Part shown: one piece after another, positions 1 through 12,580 of the stretch
Layout: every line of letters starts with the position of its first letter
How positions within the stretch are numbered: the first letter of the stretch is position 1
Origin: Phymorhynchus buccinoides
Lineage: Eukaryota > Mollusca > Gastropoda > Neogastropoda > Raphitomidae
NCBI GenBank assembly: GCA_017654935.2
Contig: CM065703.1
Location: forward strand, 43,612,936 to 43,676,935
Direction of reading: 5' to 3'
Length of the DNA stretch: 64,000 nucleotides
Position numbers and translations under genes: made by a program
The notes under the pieces: generated by a model
Database searches by the model: none
What the model was told of the DNA's origin: nothing
The model's input: the letters and a program-made list of their open reading frames with translations, nothing else

Positions 1-1
1 A

Positions 2-613
2 AGATTTATCTTCATAGAAACCCCGAAAACGCCACTACCAAAATCCGTGAAAATGGGGAGAGTGTCTGTGTCCCTTTTCCACAAAGAACAGAAAGCCAAC
101 ACTGTCTGCTCCAACTGTCTGGCTACTACACACCACGTTAGTGCATGCAGGGCCCAGACCAAGTGCAAAGTCTGTCTTCAAGACGGACACAAGAAGGGAG
201 ACAGCGCTTGCCTACTCCTTCCCCCTCCCCCACCTCCCCCTCCATTGCTCCCGCCCCCCCTCCCCTCCCCCTCCTCCCCCCTCCTACCCTCTTCTTCCTC
301 TACCACTCCTACCCTTCCATCCCTCCCGCCTCCACCAAGCGCAGAGAACAGCAAGGAATGCACGAAGCAATCTACACTGGACTTCACTGCCAGCAGCAAA
401 GCAGCAGCAGGGAAACCCAAGAAGCAGGAACATGCCAGTAGATCACTCTCGCCTGCAGGCCGTAGCAAGCGCAACAGATCGCCGTTCCACGCCGCGGCAC
501 AGAGCCCCAAACAGGATGAAGAACCCTCGCACAACACCCACAGATCAGGAAGCGAATTGCCCGCAGGCAGAAGACACAGGAGAGAGAGCAGAGGAAGAGA
601 GGCGTTGCTCTGA
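2..613 (+). CDS. LINE-A ORF1, C-terminal part (zinc-knuckle nucleic-acid-binding protein), partial
   Basis: The frame is open from base 2 of the window to a TGA at 611-613, so this is the end of a longer ORF1. ORF1 proteins of LINEs bind the element RNA and form the RNP. Counting from base 2, a CX2CX4HX4C knuckle lies at about residues 36-49 and a second, CX2CX4HX6C, at about residues 55-70. They are followed by a proline-rich low-complexity stretch encoded by C-rich DNA at about 220-340, then a basic and Ser-rich tail. Two knuckles then a disordered tail is usual in Tx1-like ORF1s. The reading frame ends about 100 nt before the ORF2 start. The proline run could be a slippage-prone tract. Overlapping frames that are also open over the C-rich tract are shadows. 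Confidence 0.75.
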   Translation, partial: RFIFIETPKTPLPKSVKMGRVSVSLFHKEQKANTVCSNCLATTHHVSACRAQTKCKVCLQDGHKKGDSACLLLPPPPPPPPLLPPPLPSPSSPLLPSSSSTTPTLPSLPPPPSAENSKECTKQSTLDFTASSKAAAGKPKKQEHASRSLSPAGRSKRNRSPFHAAAQSPKQDEEPSHNTHRSGSELPAGRRHRRESRGREALL

Positions 614-712
614 CACCTAGTTGGACACGCCCCTTCTCTGTTCCTGACCCTTACGACTGCTTGTCCCAAGGACGCGACGATTAATGCCTAATGATTGTAG
701 CTATGCTCTGTT

Positions 713-3700
713 ATGGTGGATACGCTACGCCTACTTTCCGTTAATGTGAGAGGACTAAAAAACAAAAAGAAACGATTTACCATATTCAAAGAATTAAAGA
801 GAGCAAAATACGATATTATTGCTATGCAAGAAACCACATAACCACAGAAGAAGAAGCTAGTCTATTGGAACTTCAGTGGGGAGGAAAATTGTTTTATTCA
901 TTAGGTGGCAATCATAGTCTAGGCCAAGTTATTTTAGTGTCTAAACGATACATGTTATCCACGCAATGTCTGCACAAAGACAATCGCACGCTATTAATTG
1001 AAATGGACATAGGAACAAACAAACTGCTAATAACAAATGCATATGCACCACAATTTACAGCTGAAAAAATACAGTTCTACCAACACGTTTGCTCTGTAAT
1101 AGACGAACACTGCACCAACCACAGCAACATTTATATTAGGCGACTTCAACTCTGTGATAGATAACCAGCTAGACATCATTACAGGAGAACGGCACAATGA
1201 TAGAGAAGTGGAAGCCCTCAATCAGCTTACAATAGACCTTGACGTGCACGACAGCTGGAGAACACACCACCCAGAGGACAAAGAATACACATGGTGCCGT
1301 CATCAGCCGTTCACAGCCAGACGCATTGACTACACCTTCATTTCAAATAACCTTCTACCTTAAATAGAACAGAGCGAAATAATATCTTTCCCCCACTCTG
1401 ACCACAGAGCACTTTTGACAACTATTGTTTTCCATAACTATACTCGAGGCCCAACCTATTGGAAATTTAATAATAGCCTACTGAAAGATAAAGAGTACAT
1501 TAATAAAATTAATGGCTTTACGAGCAGTTCACGCAGGATCACTCTCAAACGAATGCGCACACAAAATGGGAACTGTACAAAATCAAAATCAGAGAGCTAA
1601 CAATAAACTACTCAAAAACTAAACGAAAATCGGAACGTACCCGCCAAGAGGAGGCTGTTAGTAAGCTTTGTGACATTGAGAGAAAACTTGCCCAAAATTC
1701 CAGTGCTCCACATCTTCTTGCAGATATGATTAAACTTAAAACAGAAATATAAATCAGTGCACTAGCCTCTGCACAAGGGGCACAGATAAGATCAAGGACG
1801 AAATTCATAGAGGAAGGAGAGAAAAACACGGCGTATTTCCTGGGACTAGAAAAGACCAAGGCAGCAAATAATACAATAACGATGCTCAAAACTGAAGAAG
1901 GCCTCACAGTAACCAACCAAGCAGAAGTGTTAAAGGAACAAGTCAAATTCTACACTCAACTCTATGCAGCGGACAATTCTGTAACTGGAGACGAAAAATC
2001 AATAACTGACTTCTTAGGCGAAAACATCACTCTTCCAACCTTAAATGAAGATGAACACAACACCTGCGAAGGCCCAGTAACAGAAACTGAACTGACGGAG
2101 GCACTTAAAGAAATGAAAAATGGCTCTTCCCCAGGATGTGATGGTCTTACAACTGAATTCTACAAAATCTTCTGGCACAAAATAAAAACCATGCTGTTTG
2201 AATCGTACATTTACTCCTTCCAACATGGACAGTTAACATATTCTCAACAAAGGGGGATCATCACGCTGCTACATAAAGGTAAAAATCTTCCCCGGGACAA
2301 ACTATCTAACTGGCGTCCTATCACTCTTCTGAACACGGACTACAAATTACTGGCAAAAAGTATGTCTATAAGAATACAATCCATTTTAAATTCACTCATC
2401 TCACAAGACCAGTGTGGATTTATAAAAGGTAGAAACATTGCAAATATTCTGAGAACAACGGATGATGTAATTAACTATCTCAACAGCGAAAATCTTCCTG
2501 GGCTATTAGTAGGCATAGATTTTACAAAAGCGTTTGACACCATATCCAAACAATTTATACTAAATAGCCTCAAACGCTTTGGATTCGGACCTGACTTCAT
2601 ACACTGGACTCGCACGCTTCTCACACAGGCAAACAGCTCTATAAGTCACTACGGGTGGATATCAGAACCCATCCAAGTGGAAAGAGGGATCAGACAAGGC
2701 TGTCCCCTTTCCCCACTGCTTTTTGTTTTAGCAGTCGAACTTCTAGCTTACAAAATACGAAACAGCAACATATCTGGAATAAACATACCAAGGCCCACCA
2801 ACGCTGCCAACTTCTTATCCACTGTTATAAAAATCCAACAGTTTGCGGATGATACTACCCTGTTTTTAAGAAGCAGAGAAGACCTAGACATTGCAATATT
2901 CATTTTTGAAGCCTTCGCATCTATTTCAGGGCTCAGAATGAATAAACAAAAAACAGTAGCAATGTGGCTCGGGCAGCAGAAAGACCACCGGGACCAGCCA
3001 CATAATTTAAAATGGACAAGACAAGTCAAAATTCTAGGAATACTATTTAGAAGCGACACCACTGCTTGTAATATTGACAACAACTGGACTCAAAAAGTTG
3101 ACAACATACAACGAACCATCAAACAATGGTCTAGAAGGAACCTCACTATTTATGGTAAAATAATTATAGTAAAAACGTTTATTACATCTCAGCTCATCTA
3201 TGTTATGCAATCAATTACTATCCCTGAAGACATATTAAATAAAATTAACCGAATTATATACACCTTCATATGGAAAAAGAAATACAACAAAAAGGCCTTT
3301 GAAAAAGTCAAACGCATCATCCTAGCAAAAGACGTGGACAACGGAGGACTCAATGTGATCGACCTGAAAACACTGCAAGAAGCACTACTCCTAACGTGGG
3401 TCCCCAAACTTCTTCACAGTGAAACCGACAGCGCATGGACAGCCTTTCCCAAACAGCTGTTTTCTAAACTGGGAAACAATCTTTCCGTTTTTACGACTTG
3501 GCTTAATCCTAAAAATCTAAACGGCTTGAACAATTATAGTGGAGGGTTCTGGTATAAAGTACTCTGTGCATGGCTCAAAATCCGACAAAAAAATGTGACA
3601 ACAGATGAACTCTTCCTAAACTCAGTGTTGTGGAATAACCAAAATTTTACCTATCAAAATAGATGCTTATTTATAAGAGAGTGGATTAGGAAAGGCATTA

Positions 3701-4443
3701 CTACAGTGAACGATATACTGAACGACAACAACGACATCATCTCTTTCCAGCAGATAGAAGAGAAAGTTGGTAGAGCGCCACAACGTCTTCTAGAATACAA
3801 CGCAGTCAAGGCGGCATTTAACCGCCTCAAAAACAAAAACAAATTCCTTGCCGTCAACAACGAAGACCAAGATGTGGGAAACCTAATTCTTAATGGAAAG
3901 CCCATAAAACACATGAAATGCAAAGACTTTCGTAGGGAGCTCTTAGAAAAAGCTCAACCATGTGCTGTACATTTTTGGAGACATAAATTGAACGCAGAAA
4001 TAACAAAAGAGCATTGGAACTCCATCTTCAACTGTACAAAAGAAACACGACTACGGGTTCTACAGTGGAAAATAATGCATAATATTTACCCCACCAACAT
4101 ACTGTTAGCTAAATTGGGCATCGCTAACTCCAACAAATGCAACGTGTGCAATGCCAATGAAATAGACTTCATCGAGCATTTCTTCTTTCAGTGCGAAAAA
4201 ATCAAAAGCGTTTGGGACCTAGTAGAGAAGGAAGTCTATGCTAGAATACAAAAGACAATCAGGATCACAGAGCATTTGGCTCTGCTAGGTTTTCATGACG
4301 CTATTTCTAAACGTGACCGAAATGTGATTAACCATCTAATCATAATCGCCAAAATGTGTATCAGCAAATACAGATACGGAGAAAGATCAAACATCAAAAT
4401 CTTGTTTGAAAGGGAGCTATCGCTCAGAAACATTTTGATCTGA
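713..4443 (+). pseudogene. LINE-A ORF2 (APE endonuclease + reverse transcriptase), broken in the endonuclease
   Basis: Translation starts at an ATG at 713 with the endonuclease signature NVRGL, followed by a QETT motif. A stop at about 839 and a frame change move the reading to frame 1 until about 1130, where it returns to frame 2 for the catalytic block LGDFNSVID (from 1136). An in-frame TAA lies at 1361. The closing endonuclease motif SDHRAL is seen near 1398. One or more further frame changes lie between about 1500 and 1880, before the long open RT section. The endonuclease nicks target DNA and the RT copies the RNA there. All domains are in the order expected for an L1/Tx1 ORF2, so the locus was a complete ORF2 that has since decayed in its first third. 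Confidence 0.85.
1882..4443 (+). CDS. LINE-A reverse transcriptase section, 853 codons open
   Basis: This is the intact part of ORF2; the ATG at 1882 is internal to the original protein and is used only as a boundary. The RT blocks run in order: PGCDGL (residues 84-89), NWRPITLL (143-150), QCGFIKGR (177-184), GIDFTKAFD with the first catalytic Asp at about 213, RQGCPLSP (271-278), and FADD (321-324), the second catalytic pair. A C-terminal CxxC..H..C knuckle begins at Cys 753 (CNVC) and is typical of L1/Tx1 proteins. The stop codon TGA at 4441 lies 7 nt before the GA repeat. No stop interrupts 2.5 kb, which is strong evidence of recent activity. Activity of this copy is doubtful, because the upstream endonuclease is frameshifted. 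Confidence 0.9.
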   Translation: MLKTEEGLTVTNQAEVLKEQVKFYTQLYAADNSVTGDEKSITDFLGENITLPTLNEDEHNTCEGPVTETELTEALKEMKNGSSPGCDGLTTEFYKIFWHKIKTMLFESYIYSFQHGQLTYSQQRGIITLLHKGKNLPRDKLSNWRPITLLNTDYKLLAKSMSIRIQSILNSLISQDQCGFIKGRNIANILRTTDDVINYLNSENLPGLLVGIDFTKAFDTISKQFILNSLKRFGFGPDFIHWTRTLLTQANSSISHYGWISEPIQVERGIRQGCPLSPLLFVLAVELLAYKIRNSNISGINIPRPTNAANFLSTVIKIQQFADDTTLFLRSREDLDIAIFIFEAFASISGLRMNKQKTVAMWLGQQKDHRDQPHNLKWTRQVKILGILFRSDTTACNIDNNWTQKVDNIQRTIKQWSRRNLTIYGKIIIVKTFITSQLIYVMQSITIPEDILNKINRIIYTFIWKKKYNKKAFEKVKRIILAKDVDNGGLNVIDLKTLQEALLLTWVPKLLHSETDSAWTAFPKQLFSKLGNNLSVFTTWLNPKNLNGLNNYSGGFWYKVLCAWLKIRQKNVTTDELFLNSVLWNNQNFTYQNRCLFIREWIRKGITTVNDILNDNNDIISFQQIEEKVGRAPQRLLEYNAVKAAFNRLKNKNKFLAVNNEDQDVGNLILNGKPIKHMKCKDFRRELLEKAQPCAVHFWRHKLNAEITKEHWNSIFNCTKETRLRVLQWKIMHNIYPTNILLAKLGIANSNKCNVCNANEIDFIEHFFFQCEKIKSVWDLVEKEVYARIQKTIRITEHLALLGFHDAISKRDRNVINHLIIIAKMCISKYRYGERSNIKILFERELSLRNILI

Positions 4444-4448
4444 AACGA

Positions 4449-4450
4449 CT

Positions 4451-4546
<96 letters not shown>
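4449..4546 (+). repeat. (GA)n microsatellite abutting the 3' end of LINE-A
   Basis: About 98 bp of nearly pure GA dinucleotide with one GC interruption starts immediately after the ORF2 stop and a 7-nt spacer. It is either the insertion target or the element's own 3' tail. Confidence 0.95.
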
Positions 4547-4549
<3 letters not shown>

Positions 4550-5212
4550 GGAATAGACACGTTTGTAATAAATATTTGGGTATGTTAATAGAACGTCTAC
4601 TAAACACTTTTCCGCATGATGTATTATGTGCATGCTATTGTACCTACAGAATAAAAATGCATTAAAATTATGTTTAATAAATATTATATAATACAAAAAA
4701 AGGAAGAAAAAAAACAAAAACAAAAACAAGGAGAGATGATGTCCATGGGGTTCTAAATAAACGCTAGGCACATCATAGGTACATATTGTATGATATGAAT
4801 GCGGGTGAATGTTGAAGAAAATAGGCCTACTTGTCTACGATAGGCCTACTAACTAGACCCACAGCTCAGCAGGCGACTGAACGAAGCCTAGGCCTGCCCC
4901 TTTCCGACCAACAACTACGCAGCCTGGAGGGCCAAGAGACTGAAACCAGACAGACAACACAGCCAGTGGGCCAGCCGAGAAAGGAAACAGTGCCATAATT
5001 AGTCCAGCAGCTAGGCTATAGCCGCTGAACCCCTTACTGCAACGCGAGAAACAGCGACAAGACAGAACAGCACCGTATCTCTGCGCCGCGTGTGTGATGA
5101 AAACCAACCCTATGCACCACTAACAGCCTGGAGACGGAAACAAGAGAGAGAGAGCCGCGTCTGTGAAGAAAACCAGCCCTACCAACAGCTTGGAGACGGA
5201 AACAAGAGAGAC

Positions 5213-5243
<31 letters not shown>

Positions 5244-5382
5244 CTAATGCATGAAAACACCCAATGTCCATTAAAATAGTAACATAGTATAGTCAATCTT
5301 ATAGATCCCCATTAGTTGCATTGCCCTTATTGGGCGCAGCTAAAACTGATCTCCTTAAAAAAAAAAAAAAAAAAAAAAAAAA
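4547..5382. other. Gene-free stretch with a short duplication, (GA)n and poly-A
   Basis: I see no gene. A segment of about 65 bp containing the phrase CTTGGAGACGGAAACAAG is duplicated (about 5095-5155 and 5157-5215). A short AG-rich tract lies at 5205-5243. A run of 26 A lies at 5357-5382 and borders the next tandem array; it could be the tail of a retroposed sequence, but no retroposon body is recognised. Confidence 0.6.
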
Positions 5383-5535
5383 GGTATTAGGGGGAACAGT
5401 CATCTACAACGTCAGATCAATGAGCAAGGTGTTAAGGGGAAGTCATCTACAACGTCAGATCAATGAGCAAGGTATTAAGGGGAAGTCAGACTGGCCATGT
5501 ATAACGTCAGATCAATGAACAAGATATTATGGGGA
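5382..5535 (+). repeat. Short tandem repeat, about 44-52 bp unit, 3-4 copies
   Basis: Units beginning AAGGTATTA (near 5381, 5424, 5468 and 5520) each carry AACGTCAGATCAATGA. The later copies have an insertion reading GACTGGCCA. Confidence 0.8.
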
Positions 5536-5539
5536 ACAA

Positions 5540-6590
5540 GACTGGCCACACTGAAGTGGACATGACGGGTGCTAATGTCCAAAACACCTCTCATTGCCAT
5601 AGTATGTGATATTAGTAATAATAAATTAAGTGATAATGCAATTTAGAATTAGTATTGATGAAACGAAACAACGTTAGATTAGTGTTTGATATTACGATGA
5701 AACTATAGGGTGAACTGAAGTGGCGATAAGAGATGCTGCGTCCAGAACACCTCTCATTTCCACGTACATGAGATATTGGTAATCATAAATCAAGTAATAA
5801 TGCAATTAGTACTGATGAAACGAAACATCAGATCAGTGTTTGACACTATAGAGATGAAACCTTAGATCAAACAAGTAGCGATAAGAGATGGCACGTCCAA
5901 AACACCTTTCATTTCCACGTACACGAGATATTATTAATCGTAAATGAATAATACAAAACATAACGTTAGATTAGTGTTTGACATTACGATGAAACTATAG
6001 GGTAAACTGAAGTGGCGATAAGAGATGCTGCGTCCAAAACACCTCTCATTTCCACGTACACGATATATTAGTAATCGTAAATGAAGTAATAATACTATTA
6101 TTAGTACTGATTAAACCAAAGATAACGTTAGATTAGCGTTTTACATTACGATTAAACTATAGGGTAAACTGAAGTGGCGATAAGAGATGCTGCGTCCAAA
6201 ACACCTATCATTTCTAAGTACATGAGATATTAGTAATCACAAATCAAGCAATAATCCAATTAGTATTGATGAAACAAAACAAAGTCAGATCAGTGTTTGA
6301 CACTATAGAGATGAAACTTTAGGGTAAACTGAAGTGGCAATAAGAGGTGGTACGTCCTAACACCTCTCATTTCCACGTACATGAGATATTAGTAATCACA
6401 GATGAAGCAATAATACTATTAGTACTGGTGAAAGAAAATCTTAACGTCAGAACAATCTGTAACAACGTATCAAGATGAATGTTTGGACAAAACACGCTGA
6501 AGTGGCGACAAGAGATGCTACGTCCACAACACCTCACACCTCCACACATATATACGTAACGTTAGTAATTGTCAAACAAGTAGGCTTACA
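5540..6590 (+). repeat. Degenerate tandem array, about 160-bp unit, about 7 copies
   Basis: The phrase GAAGTGGCGATAAGAGATG, or a diverged form, recurs near 5549, 5716, 5873, 6006, 6168, 6327 and 6489. It is followed each time by a version of CACCTCTCATTTCCACGTAC and an AT-rich part. Spacing varies from about 133 to 167 bp. Copies are clearly diverged, so this is an older array than its neighbours. No coding potential is seen. Confidence 0.85.
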
Positions 6591-6635
6591 ATGAGATTAG
6601 GTAATGATGAAAAAACTATGGCCAGGTAAGCGAGA

Positions 6636-7508
6636 ACAAGGGGTGGTTCACATAATTTGGTCAGGTGAAAGTCACGAGGGGTGGTTCACATAATTTGGTC
6701 AGGTGAAAGTCACAAGGGGTGGTTCACATAATTTGGTCAGGTGAAAGTCACAAAGGGTGGTTCACATGTGGTCAGATGAAAGTCACGAGGGGTGGTTCAC
6801 ATAATTTGGTCAGGTGAAAGTCACAAGGGGTGGTTCACATAATTTGGTCAGGTGAAAGTCACAAGGGGTGGTTCACATAATTTGGTCAGGTGAAAGTCAC
6901 AAGGGGTGGTTCACATAATTTGGTCAGGTGAAAGTCACGAGGGGTGGTTCACATAATTTGGTCAGGTGAAAGTCACGAGGGGTGGTTCACATAATGTGGT
7001 CAGGTGAAAGTCACAAGGGGTGGTTCACATAATTTGGTCAGGTGAAGGTCATAAGGGGTGGTTCACATAATTTGGTCAGGTGAAAGTCACAAAGGGTGGT
7101 TCACATGTGGTCAGGTGAAGGTCACAAGGGGTGGTTCACATAATGTGGTCAGGTGAAGGTCACAAGGGGTGGTTCACATAATGTGGTCAGGTGAAAGTCA
7201 CAAGGGGTGGTTCACATAATGTGGTCAGGTGAAAGTCACCAGGGGTGGTTCACATAATGTGGTCAGGGGAAGGTCACAAGGGGTGGTTCACATAATGTGG
7301 TCAGGTGAAGGTCACGAGGGGTGGTTCACATAATGTGGTCAGGTGAAAGTCACAAGGGGTGGTTCACATAATGTGGTCAGGTGAAGGTCACAAGGGGTGG
7401 TTCACATAATGTGGTCAGGTGAAATTCACAAGGGGTGGTTCACATAATGTGGTCAGGGTAAAGTCACAAGGGGTGGTTCACATAATTTGGTGAGGGGAAG
7501 GTCACAAG
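6636..7508 (+). repeat. Minisatellite, 38-bp unit, about 22 copies
   Basis: The unit contains GGGGTGGTTCACATAAT and TGGTCAGGTGAAAGTCAC. The left part carries mostly TAATTTGG and the right part mostly TAATGTGG, so the two halves expanded from different founder units. A few units lack the AATTT block. Confidence 0.95.
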
Positions 7509-7969
7509 GTGTTATCAGCCATTATTTTCCCTTGGGGGTGGCACACTGTGGATGTCGTCTAACCAATTCCGTGGTGTTGGTAATGGTGGGGTCACCACAC
7601 AAAGCCATCATCATGCTTCAAACCACAACAGAGAGGTTGAGACGGAAAGAAGTTTGGCAACATTCACATTTCCTCCGGTGAAAGGAGATAATCTGATGAA
7701 TGACAAAATAAACAAAAAACAAAAAACACCAACCAAACAAAAGCAATCGGGGTTTTATCTCACTGTGGTCATAATTAAGTTGTTGTCCTTCACGAGACAA
7801 AACGTGAATCTTACCATTTGGGGACACTTGACCAGTGTGAGAACTGATAGCATAATCATAGGATGAACATTACGAAATGAAAATGAAAGATCACAAAACA
7901 CACCGACAAACCGAGTACACAAGCCAGAACATTGACAAACCAAATGGAGTAATGACAGAAGTCTGTTAG

Positions 7970-8134
7970 AACCACCCTATGTGGCTGGGGGGATAGAATC
8001 CCATTCTTCAGATGGTCAATAATGAACCACCCTATGTGGCTGGGGGGATAGCATCCCATTCTTCAGATGGTCAATAATGAACCACCCTATGTGGCTGGGG
8101 GGATAGAATCCCATTCTTCAGATGGTCAATAATG
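7970..8134 (+). repeat. Tandem repeat, 55-bp unit, 3 copies
   Basis: Three nearly identical units start GAACCACCCTATGTGGCTGG and contain CCCATTCTTCAGATGGTC. Confidence 0.93.
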
Positions 8135-8225
8135 AAATCAAGACGAATGAAGTTAAACTAGCTAAGTTTTAAAATGCTCAGCATCGTCACCACGTTAAAC
8201 ATCAATAAGACAGGAATTTCAGGTA

Positions 8226-8632
8226 CACTGAGGGGGTAATAGCCAAGGATGGGCGACTCATTTCCATTGCCCACTGAACAAAGCAATACTGAGGGGGTAA
8301 CAGCCAAGGATGGGCGACTCATTTCCATTGCCCACTGAACAAAGCAATACTGAGGGGGTAACAGCCAAGGATGGGAGACTCATTTCCATTGCCCACTGAA
8401 CAAAGCAATACTGAGGGGGTAACAGCCAAGGATGGGAGACTCATTTCCATTGCCCACTGAACAAAGCAATACTGAGGGGGTAACAGCCAAGGATGGGAGA
8501 CTCATTTCCATTGCCCACTGAACAAAGCAATACTGAGGGGGTAACAGCCAAGGATGGGCGACTCATTTCCATTGCCCACTGAACAAAGGATGGGCGACTC
8601 ATTTCCATTGCCCACTGAACAAAGCAATACTT
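8226..8632 (+). repeat. Minisatellite, 61-bp unit, about 6.6 copies
   Basis: The unit contains ACTGAGGGGGTAACAGCC and CCACTGAACAAAGCAAT. The last unit is shortened by loss of its first 20 or so bases. Reading frames across it are artefacts of the repetition. Confidence 0.95.
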
Positions 8633-8635
8633 TAA

Positions 8636-9857
8636 AGACAAAACAAAACCCAGCTTTACAGACATTGCCACCTGATCCATTCTCAACCATTTCACATGTG
8701 TCTGACAGAAGTGTATTCGTATATAGAAATAAATGCATTTTTAAAGTGTAATCCAGTCATTAATGACAATGATTAAGCTTAAGCCTGCAAAAGGAATCAA
8801 ACGTCCCGTGCTTGTGCGGTCCTCGTTTCTTACACTTCAGGTGTTACTTTCTATTACCGTTGACTGCTAGGTTCCTGTTTAGGAATATCGCTACGTACAG
8901 CAACAAACATCAACAATACATCCTAGCACATCCTCCTCAAAACCAAACATGATCAGCCAATAACACACCCATGGGTGAAACTACACAAAATGAAAAAAAT
9001 CCCTGAAAGGCCGAGGTATAGGGTTAATGTCCCCCTGCAGCTGAAGAAAAAAATGATTTATGAAGGTATTTTAGTTTGCTTTTTCCACAATTTATACAAA
9101 TGCTTATTTTAAAGTGTTGGAAAAAATACAATAGACACACAAGAAAAATCGAAATCACTGTATACCAAAGACAGCAAAAAACAAATGTAACAGGTATGCA
9201 TACAATAGCCACGGCACAGCTTAATTAACAATCAAAGCCAAACTTAGACAAAACACTGACGTCTACTAAAGTCAAAAGTTTATTGCATATTGGGCAGACA
9301 TGTCCTATCCAACGTCCACACGCAGTGCATGGTTGATGTTTTCCAGGGGCCTAAGAAACTAGTATTTATTCCCTTTACAATGTGATTTGGTAGAGGAAGG
9401 TTGATTCATTTCTACATTGTTTACAGTCCCGTCAGCAGCAATGGTTTTCTCAGGACTGTCACCACAGTAAACATCAAACACGTCAACAACATCCTACATG
9501 TATTTACTCCACAAACAACAGACACAAACAGCATGCATCGCACAGTTTTCATTGAAGCCCATAGCAACTAAAATGAAGCAATGCTAAGAGCGACAGCCAA
9601 TCCGCTTGATTTCTCATTTAGGTTACACACAAATCGTATAAAATGAACACAAATAAGCAATACTGAAGTGACCAATTTTGTACATGTACAAATGCACAAT
9701 ACATAACCGAAAGATATAAGGGATGGAACATCCCACGTAGGCTGGGATTATCCCCAAACAATCAGGGTTTAACGATACGGTTCAGAACAGGCCTTGATGT
9801 AAAATGTGATTATAAATTAATATATATATATACGTGTGTGTGTGTGTGCGCGCGCGT

Positions 9858-9890
<33 letters not shown>

Positions 9891-10748
9891 AGACCCCCCC
9901 CCTTTATTTTTTCGTTTAGTTCCCGGGACTAAATGACAGCATCATGTTATTTCATACCAAGGCATTCAACTCATAAACTAGGTGCGCCAGCTCTTCTAAT
10001 AAACTTGTCACCCCCGAGTTACAAAAAACAAATATATACAAACTGACATGCTGTGTACATATCATGCCCAGATACGCTTATTTAAACAGAAAATAAGGTT
10101 GTAAAGGGAAAACGGTAAAGGCCTGTTATACCAAATAAATAAATGGAAGACCGGTCATGGGAACAATGTGAGTGTACATATATTTAATGTTTAAATTGCA
10201 TGTATGGGGGGGGGGGGGGGGGGTAGAAGAGGGTAGAGGAACCTGACATGTACCTTTAGTTATACTATTATGACACACGCACGCACACATACACACACAC
10301 AGGCAATAACGTTATCTGATGTTAAAATGGTATGGACAAATACATTTTAAAACTATTCGAGGGAACTGAAATGACACAGATTTATTCTTTCTGATATAAT
10401 AATCACTTTAGCTCCCCCCCCCCTCCCTCCCCCCTCTCACTCTCAAAGGATGATGAAGTTCAATTTGCACTGCAATGTCCTGTGTTAAATGGCCTACGTG
10501 TGAAATCCCTAAGGAATTTTAATCAACCACCTGTCCGTGTATTGATGTCATCAAGTAATGAAACCGTTGTACGTAAATTAGCTTTATATTTATTTAAAGA
10601 CTTTAGGTTAAGAGAAACAGTTTGTCATAGTTTTTTGGCTAGAGGTAATTGTGATTATGTTTACTATTTCTGCCATTCATGTATATGAGGCTTTGGGTTT
10701 TCATGAATAAACAATTCGACTTCTCTGTCTGTCTCTCTCTCTCTCTCT

Positions 10749-10802
<54 letters not shown>

Positions 10803-12246
10803 CACTGCCAACCACAGCACACAATCGTTAACACGGATGGGTCAAAAGGCAAGAGAGATGCAAGGTAAGGCTAAAAACAAACCTACATGTAATATGAAAC
10901 AAAGAAGGAAAGACATACAAAATAAAAAGTGACATTATACAAGACGAAATATGAAAAAACCTATTCCTACTAATCCAAATATTGTTCCAAAAGCCGAATA
11001 TATTTTTTGGAATAGGACTTTGATCCCAATAATCTTTAGAAACAATAATCTAACATGTAGATTTGTGAAAATTTGGACAATTTTGAAACTTTCTGAAACA
11101 AAAATTATGCTTTTGAATATTATGCAATTCCGAATGTTGCGATATAGAGGGGAGGGGGTGGGGGTAGGAAGAGGATGGACGTGGTTCCTCTTCCTGTGCT
11201 CCACCCTACCACACAGAGGCCATCGTCATTCAAATCCTCATCCAAGGAAAAGGCTAATAGAATGAAATAACAGAACACTGAAAATAAACGCAAAATGAAA
11301 ATAAGGACACATGAAACGAACGGGAGACACGTGAAAGACAAAAAACAACAACACAAAAACTAATGCAACGAAATAAAAGACGAAAACAGGAAAGATAATC
11401 TTAGCAATAATGCCTGGCAGTCCAAACGTTCTTTGAAACCCAAAATGGCTGACAGCAGTTTTGAGACGATTTTGATCATAATTTTCGGACGATTTGAGTC
11501 ACACTTTTGGCTGTTGCACAGGGGAATGTAATTCAGGATCTTGCAGTGTGTGTGTGTGGGGATTAGAAAGGAGGTGGACGTATTCCTCTTCCTAAGCCCA
11601 CCCTTCCAACACTGAAGAAGAGTTCGCCCAAAATACGAACAGTAGGTTATCCGTTTTGTATTTAAATGGAAATAAAAAAACACGGAATGAAATGAAACGC
11701 AATTTTGAAATGAACGTTAAACAGCCAGAAATCCAAACGGATCATTATCGCTTTTATTTGCAGCTTAAAAAGGAAAATGCTTATAGAAGGAATGAAATAA
11801 AACGGAACTAAAATTCAACGTCAAATAAAATAGGACAGTTGAGAAAATGGAAGGGAGGAGGGAAGGAGGGGGTCAGTAGACACTAAACAAATAACAAATA
11901 AACACACACACACACACACGATCGCCTACAAGATAAACACGTTCGATGTTGCGCATAAATGCAGACAAGGTACAATTCTTAATCTGTACCTCATAAAATT
12001 GGCAACCTTTGCAAATCTTTAACTGTTTTATACTTTAAACCCGAGACATATCGTATCCTTTGGAATACAATTTCAAACATAAGGCCAATATTGCGGGAGG
12101 GGAGGGGGGATAAACGGTAAGTATGGGGAGGGGGGGGGGGCGAAGTGGAAAGAAACCTGAGTGAATTTGAAACGATGAGGTGTACAGTCAATCTCTCCTC
12201 CCTCTGTATCTTTGTCTCTCATTCTCTCTCTATCACCCCCCCCCCC

Positions 12247-12292
<46 letters not shown>

Positions 12293-12425
12293 GAGCTATT
12301 GCACACTCGCAAACCACTGCTATATAATAAAGTCATAACACGATTAACACTCGCTAGCTATTCTCACGTGGCGGTATTATAGCCGATGAGGTTTAGCCGA
12401 GGCGTGGTTACCGCTACACCTATCT
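8636..12425. other. Gene-free stretch with simple repeats
   Basis: No gene, RNA or conserved protein is recognised. Simple repeats are (GT)n with CG interruptions at about 9828-9891, poly-G at about 10207-10222, poly-C at about 10412-10422, (CT)n then (CA)n at about 10728-10798, and poly-C then (CA)n at about 12236-12289. Two similar passages at about 11120-11230 and 11530-11620 share a motif close to GGTGGACGTATTCCTCTTCC and may be diverged copies of one unclassified repeat. Confidence 0.55.
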
Positions 12426-12469
12426 ATATTGTTAAAAACTCGGGACTTTACTGGTGTTGCACTGCCTCC

Positions 12470-12580
12470 GGGCATTGCAGCCAGTATTGTTCCCATCATC
12501 TTTGTATTTACAAATGTCCCTATATGTGTCTATGACCGAGAGGACGTAAAACACAATTTTTCATTCATTCAAACTTCGGC
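12470..12580 (+). repeat. Interspersed repeat 3' tail with (CATT)-type end
   Basis: The passage ACAAATGTCCCTATATGTG...GAGAGGACGTAAA followed by TTTCATTCATTC recurs, diverged, at 51030-51105. A shared body ending in a short CATT repeat is typical of the 3' end of a LINE or LINE-derived SINE. The class is not certain. Confidence 0.5.

Larger units (their letters stand above)
1..4448 (+). mobile_element. LINE-A: Tx1/L1-type non-LTR retrotransposon, 5' end outside window
   Basis: Two consecutive coding regions in one orientation make up a classic two-ORF LINE: an ORF1 ending with zinc knuckles and a proline-rich tail, then an ORF2 with APE endonuclease, reverse transcriptase and a C-terminal Cys/His motif. 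The element enters from the left edge, so its 5' end is not seen. The 3' untranslated part is only about 7 nt before a (GA)n tract. No poly-A tail or target-site duplication is visible. The endonuclease is broken by frameshifts and stops, but the RT part is open for 2.5 kb, so the copy is fairly young. The clade is assigned by motif style (RT blocks and a CxxC..H..C near the C-terminus) and not by phylogeny. Confidence 0.88.

Noticed and set aside
178..669. Minus-strand frame of 163 codons over LINE-A ORF1
   Set aside because: Shadow of the proline/serine-rich ORF1; poly-Gly from C-rich DNA.
4293..4771. Ser/Leu-rich minus-strand frames at the (GA)n tract
   Set aside because: Microsatellite artefacts overlapping the true plus-strand RT ORF.
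6636..8632. Regular direct repeats that could suggest a CRISPR array
   Set aside because: There are no unique spacers between repeats and no cas genes, and the context is an animal genome; these are minisatellites.
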